DNA from: Clonostachys chloroleuca
Taxonomy: Eukaryota; Ascomycota; Sordariomycetes; Hypocreales; Bionectriaceae
NCBI GenBank assembly: GCA_037952775.1
Contig: JBANAY010000003.1
Location: 27,466,001-27,530,000 of the forward strand
Direction: 5' to 3'
Length of the DNA: 64,000 bases
Shown: positions 47,140 to 56,846 of the stretch, piece by piece
How positions within the stretch are numbered: position 1 is the first letter of the stretch
Layout: each line of letters begins with the position of its first letter
Notes under the pieces: model-generated
Databases searched by the model: none
Told to the model about the DNA's origin: nothing
What the model saw: the letters and a program-made list of their open reading frames with translations, nothing else
Translations under genes and position numbers: made by a program

Positions 47140-47515
47140 ATGGTTTCCAAGTATCTTTCCGGACTCGCAGTTGTTCTTGCCTTCTCCTCTGGAGCCTTGG
47201 CACAGATTACAACGCCGTGTACTTACCAAGAGTATCTTTGCGGCTCAACCCTACTCACCAACGGTACGCCATAGCTTCTAGAAATCTCGCCTGGTATTAA
47301 TGCCTTAACTCACATTCCATATAGGATATGTCACTGCTGATTTGAGGACCGCATATTCCCTGAATCCGAATAACCCGGTCATTCCAGACACCGCGCTTTC
47401 CAAAGTTCTTTTCCGCTGCACGGATACTGTTGGTACGATTGCCGGCAACTCCTACTGCATCGTGGGTTGTGGAGTGCTGGGTGATAATCTGGTCGATGAT
47501 CAGTGTACAATGTAG
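47140..47515 (+). CDS. small secreted cysteine-rich protein, copy 2
   Basis: 104 residues with a clear signal peptide and A-L-A cleavage site. Exons are 47140-47263 and 47325-47515, with the intron in the same phase and place as in copy 1. The cysteine pattern matches copy 1 (C, L-C-G, F-R-C, Y-C-I-V-G-C, Q-C-T-M). Sequence between cysteines is much diverged, implying an old duplication or fast evolution. Confidence 0.78.
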
Positions 47516-48039
47516 AGCGGAATGATGGGTTGTTGGGGACCGTACCATGGTGGGTGGGCAGGAAGGATAGTTAGGCAATTGTTGCCACTCTTTTTCCTCA
47601 CTCTCGTGGGGTTTTTTAACGAGGGCGACATTTAATATAAAGATTGTAATGAACTTGTTATCATACTACTCCCTTTATGACGGTATGGAGGTTTTTGCTT
47701 GTTCTTGGGTGGCCACACTTGCCAACATACTGCTACAAAGTAGAGATGAGTGCTGGAAGTGTTGATTCCCTTTGTGATCACTATGAAGGAGTCTTCCGTT
47801 TATCCGTGGTCGCCAGACTGCCATCATATATATACTACGTTCTGAAAGTCTCGAAATTGAATCAATTTTGCAAGGTTCTCTTTATTCAAATTTTTTTTCG
47901 CTCGTCCGTTACTAGCCTATATTAGAGTTGGAGAATGATGTCTGGGTGGTAACAAAATTAAGTATTTGAATGAAGGATAGTGCTAGAATAAGATATCCTC
48001 AATCCTATGAGCTATCTAAAGAGCAAACCAGTCTGGAAC
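47516..48039. other. intergenic
   Basis: No supported gene between the convergent secreted-protein genes. Confidence 0.5.
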
Positions 48040-48443
48040 CTATATTCGGCCAAAGAGTGAAACCGCAAGATAGTCGCCGTTTTGCCCACCACAGAAGGCT
48101 CCCGGGCCAGCAACCACATTACAAGGAGTGGAACACTGGTAGACGATACCAAGATGGCTATATTGGAAAGCATTGAGCACGTTTCCGCATGTACAAATCG
48201 ACTGTCCCGTCTCACTTGTGCCAAGAGAGAGGTAGTGGACAGGCCCTCCAGGTTGCCCAGCACAGAAGGCTGCGCAGTCGTCGAGTGATGTGAGTACAGT
48301 CTGACCCGTATAGGGGTCCAGCCCGTACTTGTCATCTTGGCTAGCAAGGTAACAACCGAGATAGCCATAGTTTGTTGTGTATCCGGCTGAATACCTAACA
48401 CTTTCTAAGGCAAGAAGCCTAATAATAGGACAGAGCGCGCCAT
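48040..48443 (-). CDS. WSC-like secreted protein (start region frameshifted)
   Basis: From about 48395 down to the stop at 48040-48042 the minus strand encodes a WSC-type cysteine pattern: Y-L-G-C-Y, D-D-C-A-A-F-C-A-G, C-T-C-G, Q-C-S-T-P-C and F-C-G-G. WSC domains bind cell-wall carbohydrate. The only nearby ATG (48443) begins a signal-like segment (R-S-V-L-L-L-G-F-L) that is one base out of frame with the domain, near 48417. Adding one base would give 134 residues. The gene may be broken or carry a base-call error. Confidence 0.55.
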
Positions 48444-49066
48444 TTCACGAAGGTGGCTCTGAACCTGAACCTCGCTACTTTTCTTCTGATCTTGCAGACC
48501 CTTGCTTGTGCTCTCATCGACATTAATAGAGCCTGGCATCGGAGCTCTTGGAGGAGAAATGCTCTCCCGGTGTGGGTGTTGGGTCCCAGTCTTGATTTTT
48601 CCAATATCGGAACCCCTCTGGACTTGCGAAAGGGCGAAGTCACCGAAATCAAAATACCTTCTTTCCTATATACAGTTAACACATACCAGAATGAGACGGA
48701 GAGATGATTAGGAGGGTGCTTAGATGAAGCACCTATATACGTACGTCGGTACACAAATCGGTGGCGCATGTTTGTGTGGCGGATGTGCTGTGGTGCAGGC
48801 GGAGAGGCGCGAATGGTGGCGCGGCAATTTGTGGTGCAGCTCGCGCACGGATCGCCTGATGGCCCGAGCTTGAGTAAGGAGGGCGCGGAAGAAAGATCCT
48901 TTCTCCTCTTCGTTTCCGAAAGGCACTACGTTCCTTCAGGCACTAACGTTCCTTCAGGCATTAAGGACGGAATTCAGCAAGCACCTTGGCTTCTTTTTTG
49001 CTTATTATAGCTAAATACGTTCAACACATACACTGCTGGTCAGACTAGAGCTTGACGAGTGTGCTG
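48444..49066. other. intergenic
   Basis: No supported gene. A candidate border zone between the secreted-protein cluster and the Starship-type block, but no terminal repeat or target-site duplication was identified. Confidence 0.4.
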
Positions 49067-52000
49067 TTACTGCTTTTGCTCCAGTCCCCTTCGCCGCTTG
49101 ATTGGCTCGTCAAGAATTCGACGGATCTCCACCTCCATTCTGGCAATTGATGACGCTTTCCTTTTACGCGTTCCACGCTGTTTGGATTGCTGGGGTTGGT
49201 GTTCGGGTTGCTGTTGAGTCTCTTGAGCTAAACCTAATTTTGGAGGCAGAGACCGTCTATCATCAGATTCATCCGAATCGTCAATATGAAACTGTCTGTC
49301 TGGTGCTGTTTGTACTGGATTTGGGAATTCCGGGGCTTGTTCTGAATAGTATGAAGATGCTGAAGCCACTTCTGGTACTGCCTGGTTTAGGGCGACTGAT
49401 GAAGTTTCTGCTGTTTGTACTAGATTTGGGAAGTCCGGGGCTTGCTCTGAATAGTATGAAGATGCTGAAGCTACTTCTGGTACTGCCTCATTTAGAGCGT
49501 CTGGTAGTCTTTCTAGGTGATGTGGTGAAGACTTATGCGGCGCTATCTCCTCTGATACTTCGTTTGGATTTCCTGGCGAACCTTGCCGTGGGACTGGTTC
49601 AACTTCTCCTAATGCATGTTCTAATTCATCCCACACCCACGAGATTCTTCTGCGTTTGCCTTTTGATTCAAGGGCACCTACGCCCTTTTCTATCCGCTTC
49701 TTGATAGGGTCTTCAGAAGACTGGCGAATATCCACCTTGAAATCTGTATTTGAATCCCGTACCCTTTTAGTTGCTCTATGGGTCGCGGATTGAGGACGTT
49801 CAGCAGGATGGGGATTTCGGAGCTGCTGATAGACCTTCTGGAGCTGGCCAAGTAATTCAGGATCTTGATGAGGCTGAGGTCCGAGAATAGGTCGTTGGGG
49901 TTGAGTCTGGTAGAGCTTCAAAACCTGCTCGCGTATCTCTTGGCTTTGTGGCGGCCGAGGCTGAGACAGCTGAGGGTGAGGTGATTGAGGTTGAGACGGC
50001 TGAGGCGATTGAGGTTGAGACGGCTGGGGCGATTGAGGTTGAGACGGCTGAGTTGATTGAGGTTGAGACGGCTGGGACGATTGAGGGTGGGCTAGTTGGC
50101 GCATAGCCCGCTGGCGACTCCGGTAACGCTCGAGCCGTTTGGCCCGATAAGGCTGCTGACGATGATGCCGCGACGGCCGCGAACGAACCTTGGCGGATCC
50201 GGCTCTCTTATTTGCGTATTCCCTGCCTTGATCAGATAGCTTCGATTTAATCGCGCGCCTCAAAACGCGTCTCCTTATTGGATCTATTCCGGGAAATCTA
50301 GTCTCGATTTCGGTCTCAATAGCTTGTTTAGTAGTATGATCTTCCGTGAAGTGTTGGCCTTCGATAGCATCCTTGATCGTCTCTGCATCGTTCTGGAAAC
50401 CGTCCTTCAGTGAGCTCTCCCAAGCACGCCTGAAGGCACGGACATGTATATATTCCATGTCAGGGCATATTGAACTTATTTTTTGTTCCAGTCCAAAAGA
50501 AATACCTTCCTCCTCATCTGAGGAAAGATGGTCTTTTTCAAGTTCTCGTTCAATTCGATGCCGCATGTCCCGAATATGTCGATAGGGTAGGTGCGGAAAT
50601 GCTTCCTTGAGGTCCTGTTCCAAATGAAATGGATCATCACTATCTGTGCTATTGTAGACAAAGACCTCATCATCTGAGGATGGACCCGGCTGCGACATCA
50701 CGCCCTCGTCTTCCCCGGTAGATTGTTGCGCTTCTGTTTCTGCTGCTTTGCCATGCTTGGGGATTATGGGCAACGACCGTCTTAAATCATCATCCGAACC
50801 GTTGGAATCAATATCCATTAGGAGGCGATCAACCCGATTGGTTTTTTGTCTCTCATTGGTCAGCTCAATATCTATATATCTATCAGTAAGCTGGCCAAGG
50901 TCTGGAGTACGTAATGTTAATGCGCTGGGACCAGGAACAGTCCCTTCCGCCGTAGAAACAGCCTGATCCGGCATTCTTGATGGAAGCCTCGTGGTATTCA
51001 GTGACAAGATCGATGTATGTTTTTGTTTTTTTCTTCTATGAGCATCGGATTTCTGCATAATTTGAAGTTTCCGTCTCTTAATGGCCTTTTCCTTGGCAGT
51101 CTCGCCGAGATAGACCTCGTCATCCGAGGATAACGCGGGATATCTTAGTTCAATAGGAGTATTAGCCCTAGAGACGACTGGGAATGGGTGTCCGTATTCA
51201 TGGTTGAAATGAATATTCATCTGACGGCGGGCAAGGTCCGAGTTAGGCAATAATACTGCTCCGGGTAATGGTTCAGTTGTCGTTTCAGGAACGGGGACGC
51301 GTCCTGGCGGGATGGTTTTATCTGCAACCTTAACGGGTAATCTCTTGTGCCTTGGGAGTTTCTGCCGTTTAGTTGGTGAAGAATTTGATGATTTTGAGCC
51401 AAGATTCTGAGACTCTGTGGTAGAATCAGATGTAAGGGTGTTGGATATCGTTTGAAGGTCAATACTAGGCTGCCCAACATCAACATTAAAATGGAGTACA
51501 CCAAAAAAAGCTCTTATCAAATCGTTCAAGACAAAAGCCGGATGAAGAATGATCCAGTGGAATATTGTGTCCGTAGAGTTGGTAAAAAGGCTTTTTCTTG
51601 CAAAGTTCGGAAGGTTGCTAGCGTCGGCTTCCCCCTCTCCAATCAGGGGATATTTTCTGCTCGACTCGCCCAGCCGGTCTCGAATCATCGGGGCAGAGAA
51701 GACCTCTATCGATGGCATCATTATGAAACCCCAGAGTTCGGGCTCGAATGCAAAGCTGTCGGATATATCGGGTGCTGAGCATTGGCGGAATTGGCTCAGA
51801 TCTATTGTCCCGAAGCGGAAGTGTGGAGCATAGCAAAGGGAATTGTCGTAAAGAAGAAAGAAGCAGCACTACAAATGCGAAGTATGACGATGGTGGGTTT
51901 AGCAATGGTTGAAACTTTCCCTCGCTCACTTCGACAAGAGCTTTTGCTGTCTTAGAAGACCAGAAGGATTCGATTCTCTTAAATAGTGTCGGTGGAGGTT

Positions 52001-53074
52001 CCAGATCAAGACTAAAAAGTCTACGCCGCTTTCCTTTCATGCTCCTTTTCGTAGGCTTCTCTGCAGGGATGATATATAGTTTGAGGATTGTAACACCTAT
52101 GGTAATATATGTCATATTTTCATCAAATGTATGTGGTGTAGCTATAAGCCCCTGGATAGAAATAATATTCTGTGTTAATTTGTTTCGCGTGGCAGTATCC
52201 GTAATTTGACAGAAAAGCGCGCCTGTTGCCATCTTCTGTTTTATTGATTCCTTGTCTGCAGAACTGGGGGCGGAATATGCTAGGACATCAACGGTGTATG
52301 GGTCCAGGAGTTCCCTTACTTGCTCACATCCACGGAAGATTAAATTCCACTGAGAGAGAATATGTCCCCAGTAGTTCTTTATTTGAGGGTCAAGATGAGC
52401 AGCGAACCACTTAGCCCAGTTTCCGAGTGTGAATTTATGCCAGAGTCCAATAAAGGGACAAAGCTGGTCCATAACTTCTTTGAGCTCTTTCCGATGCGGT
52501 TTGAAAAGGCCGAGAAGATTAAGCTGTTTTCGATCCGATAGTTTTCGTAGCCAATTCGATGCTACGGCTATGTCATCCCTTCCCCAAAAATAGCTGACAT
52601 TGCGGTATACGTCGCCATCGCATTTATGTGTAGGTTCTATCTAGCATGTTAGCTATTATCTCAAGGTTGGACAATGAACTTACCTGCAGGGATATAATAA
52701 ATGCTGACTTTGCAAATGAAATCTGGCCCAAGTAACTCTTCAGCCATTTTCAGGCAATGATAGCTAACAAGGCAGTAAATTGTAACATTGTCGTCGTCAT
52801 CGAACGAGAGTCTTCTTGGTGAGTCAATTTTGCCCAACTGCCCTGTAATTTTATTCAAGTTCTCTAAATCCACGAAGCCTTCAAGGGCGGAAAAAAAATG
52901 CCTACACCCCTGCTGGCTGCTAAACGTACTGTGATCTATGCTTCCGCTTGTAGTAGGACAATCACAGAGTTCACTGTGTGTGAGCGCTGATATTGGAACT
53001 TCGGCCACCCCCTCAAAATACTCGGATAATGACTCCATTGCCAGTTTAGTGTACCAGTCAATAGGGTCGTCCAT
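49067..53074 (-). CDS. DUF3723 protein (Starship auxiliary class)
   Basis: Exons 53074-52684, 52636-51930 and 51868-49067 join in frame to 1299 residues. The introns have GTAAGT and GTGAGC donors. The DUF3723 region shows D-G-D-V-Y-R at the start of exon 2, then L-R-K-L-S and C-P-F-I-G-L-W, and in exon 3 Y-D-N-S-L-C-Y-A-P. The long C-terminal half is disordered, with acidic S-S-D-D-E patches, a Q-P-S-Q-P-Q repeat at about residues 880-920 (bases 49970-50090), basic K-R-R clusters and a duplicated segment near 49330-49490. The biochemical role of DUF3723 is unknown; the family is enriched in Starship elements. It starts 267 bp from, and divergent to, the patatin-like gene. Confidence 0.82.
49970..50090 (-). 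repeat. Q-P-S-Q-P-Q coding repeat
   Basis: Imperfect tandem units of about 18-24 bp (GATTGAGGTTGAGACGGCTG on the plus strand) inside the DUF3723 gene encode a Gln/Pro/Ser-rich stretch. Confidence 0.75.
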
Positions 53075-53341
53075 GGCGCAAACTCACTGATATCTGGATT
53101 GCGAGCCACTATTAGGGATCAGAGCTGAGATCAGGGGCCTAATTTACGGCTGAGTGTCTAGTTCTGAACCCTGCTGGGGGGCGCCGCGCTACCCCCCCCC
53201 CCCCCCCCCCCCCCCCCCGGTCCCCCCGCGGGGTGGCAGTTATATATACCCTAGAGTCTTAAATTAGCTACTGCGCAATCACCACATTAACCAGCGGCGC
53301 CCCTTTATTTCAGGTCCTCAGAACATGAGTAAAATACAAAC
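53075..53341. promoter_or_regulatory. bidirectional promoter with C27 run
   Basis: This 267-bp interval separates the head-to-head DUF3723 and patatin-like starts. It contains a 27-C homopolymer (53192-53218), then GGTCCCCCCGCGGGG and a TTATATATA element at about 53240. Shared regulation of the pair is an inference from geometry. Confidence 0.5.
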
Positions 53342-55655
53342 ATGATATTTTTAGAATTTAAAATGCCCGGAAAAGGCCTCCCTGGCCTATTCTTGCAGGA
53401 AAACTCACCCCCTTATCAATGCTTGGTTGAAATGGGCGAGCTCCGACCAACAATTGTATTGTTAATTGGTAGCCGGGGCAAGCTGCGACCAGCGGTGGGA
53501 TCTTCCTTGGCCGCTCCCCCGTGCATCAATTTCGAAAGAATTCAAAACAACACCATCTTAATTGATGGCGATTTGGAATTTCCGTTAGAAAATTTACAAA
53601 CAGCGCGAGGAGGTCCCCAATTAGGGTATTATACAAATTACTTCCTACCCTCTGCTCACAAGCTAGGTGAGGTAACGGAGAGAGATTATACCGAGGTCAT
53701 TGCTAGCGTCGCCAACGTTGTACTGCTCGATGTTGATGATTTCGGAGGAATTCCAGGGATAAGCAAATTCTTGAGTTCCTGGATCGTGAGGGCAGCATCC
53801 CGAGCGTTCTCAGCATTACCGACACAGGTTGTGATACTCTTCTCCTCGAAGGCGCCAGCTAGGGAGATTATGGAGAGCCACATCAAGGCTACAACTCTGT
53901 CAGATATGAAGATATCTGACCCTACGACTTGCCCTACGAGCAGAGACATCGCTCGGTTGCTGGGGAAAGCTTTCCGGATCTACATTGCAACCACAGCAGA
54001 AGACGGCTGGGTCGAAGTTTTTTATATAGCTATTGCTCATAGTATATCAGACCAAGAAGAATCGTGCCTAAGATTTTCAGCATCTCACGTTAGGTCTATC
54101 TTGCGGGATGGCATTAAAAGATGTTGCCAAGACACCAGTCCCTTTGAATTGTGTCAAGCACTAAGACTAGGCAGGCCCGTGCCTCTATCCCTAGAAGGAC
54201 TAACGAAGTTTTGGAAGTCTACCAATGAAAAAGGCTTAGACCGAGGGATGCTGATCGCATCAGCTCTGAATATGGATGCTTACCCTCAAATGTCACATTG
54301 TAAGAGAAACGAATATCACGATAAGGCGGCGTAATAACTCATTTCTAGTTTTCTCTCCTGAATATATATTTCATAGACTATACGAAAACCAATTAGCAGC
54401 TTTTGAAGCAAACGTCAATTACCAGAGCTTGGTTCAGGATGTGAAGCACAAGTTTATCTGGCTCACGCACAAGAGAAAAGATGATTGTGCTACCAGAGCT
54501 TATATAGACATGCTGAAGTCAACAAAAGTCCTAGAAAGCATACGGATCGACCAGAATTGCTGTTTGTGCTTCTTCGGGCTGCCAGATAAAATCTTTCAAT
54601 GCGGACATCGTATATGCTGCAGTTGTGTTGAATTATATGGCGGAAAGCGATCGGGATGGCACTATTTGATAAGTATATGCCCTGTGTGTGGGAGGGAAAA
54701 CAGGACGCATTTTACTCTTAAGCCACGCACAGCAAACCAAAGAACACTTCTTCTCACATCTTCCTTTGCAGAGGATATTTTGAAATTTTTAGAGAATCTT
54801 CAGCGGCGTCTAGGACCAGCTGTATCGCTCTCTCAGTGCTTTGATAGCATTATGGCGTCTGATATGGGTGAGTCTTCTCTGTGTATATTTCTGAGATAAT
54901 TAACTAATTAAGAAGGTATATATTTCGCCATTACCCTTTCTAGTCACTGGAAGCTTGAGGATTGTAAGTATCATTTGAGAAAACTACGGTCACCTAGAAC
55001 AAACAAGGAGGGGTTGCGCTTAGGGAAAGATCTCTACTGGATATATTCGGAGGTCGAATTATCATCTGGAACCCCTATCCTAATCCAGGATTTTGAAAGA
55101 TCTATCTACAAGTTTCACAAGATTCTATTTACTCAGGGGTAAGATCTTCATCCAATTCTCATTAATAAATCTGACTGTAATAGAATCCTGACCAACTTGA
55201 CATCTGGATTGAATGTCAAGTACACTGGCGGGCTATATAGCAACGAACAGCTTAACAAGGTGGCGAATAAGATCCTATCTTCTTTTCTTTTTATCGAACT
55301 GGTAAAAGTGCCGCAATTTCTTAATTCTTCGGAGTTATGCCAAGTAATAATACGATGCCGACTGTCCCCGAAAGAAAATCAAGTCGACTTCCTCCTAAGA
55401 TTAAAACGAGAGAGATTTCAACTACAGTTTCGTGGAGATGAGAGAGAATATATAGTTTGTGATATTGTTTCGAATGAAATTCTGGAAAAAGTTCAAGGCC
55501 TAGAGGACTTTGGACTTCATGTTCAGTTAAAGGCACTGTCTTTGGATACCGTTCTCGATTTCAGACTCTTCAGTTCAGATAGATTTGTGGGATACCTTAG
55601 CAACTGCCCATATGTTCTGAACAAGCTTATCAAAGACCAAGGCTTTCAAGAGTAA
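53342..55655 (+). CDS. patatin-like (PLP) protein with lost catalytic motifs
   Basis: Four exons (53342-54299, 54349-54867, 54916-55138, 55184-55655) splice cleanly to 723 residues. The start could also be the next ATG, at 53363. A long N-terminal region is followed by a zinc-finger-like C-x2-C ... C-x-H-x2-C-x2-C ... C-x2-C cluster at about bases 54559-54694. The segment after the cluster aligns with the start of the patatin domain, L-K-P-R-T-A. The glycine-rich oxyanion motif (D-G-G-G-x-R-G in active members) is replaced by L-T-S-S-F-A. The nucleophile motif G-T-S-x-G-G reads A-S-D-M-G-G. The serine is therefore gone while the frame is intact. PLP genes are a known Starship auxiliary class. 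A binding or regulatory role, not lipid hydrolysis, is likely here. Confidence 0.75.
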
Positions 55656-55730
55656 ATAAACACCAAGATTTTAGGATCATTTATAAAAACATTGCTCCTC
55701 TAATTATATATGCCCAGTAACTACCTTCAA

Positions 55731-56426
55731 TCAGGCCTCGTGACCGAAAGAAGAACGAAGAAGCGAGAGGATGGCTTTCTTCTTCTGAAGAGATAGTGGT
55801 TTAGGTTGAAGTAAGCTCAAAGCTGGAGGGTCGGCCGAAGGCACTCTAGAAGGATGGGAATCATTTGAAGATGAAGAGACTCCGGCCGAGGAAAACGTTG
55901 GCAGAGGGAAGGCAACAAAGTCGGGCTGAGACGTAGTAGTACTCCTTGGAGGCGTGAGCAAGGAAAAGCGTTCGGGGAAAGGCGATGTCGGAAACTGAAA
56001 CTGATCCGAAAAACTGTTGTTCACCTGGAGAGGGGGTTCAAGCGGAACTTGCTCAGGCTCATGGGGCGCGTCCATCCAAACTGGGTTTTCGGAATCAAAG
56101 CAATCAGGTAGATCTTGATCTTGATCCTCCTGCTCCCCCTGTTCCTCAATAGATTCCATTCTTTCATCATCTCCCTCATCACGTCCGGGAGTAGGAAAGT
56201 CATCTGGGCCTTGAAGCTTGGCCTCATCAATAACATCAGGAAGCATCGCAACTAGACCTTTCCGAGACTGGTATCCTCGATAGTGGCCACTAGGCCTCCT
56301 AATGAATAGAACAGCTTCACCGTCGTATAAACGAACGAGGGTGTTAAGCTTCTTAATAATTCCTGTTTCACGGTTTTTCCTGCCCTTCCTAGCGTCTTTG
56401 TTTTTCTCTCTGCGAAGACGCGCCAT
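55731..56426 (-). CDS. MADS-box-like DNA-binding protein
   Basis: The first 60 of 231 residues resemble a diverged SRF/MADS domain: R-K-G-R-K-N-R-E-T-G-I-I-K-K-L, then a Leu-rich helix and E-A-V-L-F-I-R-R-P-S-G-H-Y. The rest is acidic (residues 85-110) and Pro/Ser-rich, ending in a leucine-rich helix, as in a transcription factor with an activation region. Single exon, intact. It lies just 3' of the patatin-like gene and ends within 80 bp of it. Nuclear location is inferred. Confidence 0.6.
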   Translation of the reverse strand: MARLRREKNKDARKGRKNRETGIIKKLNTLVRLYDGEAVLFIRRPSGHYRGYQSRKGLVAMLPDVIDEAKLQGPDDFPTPGRDEGDDERMESIEEQGEQEDQDQDLPDCFDSENPVWMDAPHEPEQVPLEPPLQVNNSFSDQFQFPTSPFPERFSLLTPPRSTTTSQPDFVAFPLPTFSSAGVSSSSNDSHPSRVPSADPPALSLLQPKPLSLQKKKAILSLLRSSFGHEA

Positions 56427-56846
56427 TATATGTGATGGAATAAAGAATGAAGAAGTAATAATAAGCTGTAAGATGTAGTGACTGACTCAACCGACAAAAA
56501 TCGTTTGTGAAGAGTTCGATTGCCAAAATGTTGTATTTCGTCCGCTATGTAATATAATGTTCGATTTGACTCTGCCGGCGGCTATTATGAGTCTCTATAT
56601 ATAGAAAGGCAGGAAGGGATCGTTTGATTTGCAGACAGTGTGTTCCATGTATAGAACACCTCTTTAGCCGCTGGACAGGCGAAAATAAGACCGCCCGCCT
56701 AGCCGCTGTGTGGGACCTGGGTGGTTGTAATCAAGACCGGTAGGCGGTCGAGAGCGGGGCCGAGCGAACCCCGCCGCCCGGCCCTCTTAATACCACCTCT
56801 GTCGCAACTACCCTCCTAACCTGGTCAAAGACCTTGTTTGATCGAA
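56427..56846. other. divergent promoter region
   Basis: GC-rich 420-bp interval between the MADS-like and ferric-reductase-like starts. TCTATATATAGA at about 56592 is a candidate TATA element for the minus-strand gene. Confidence 0.45.
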
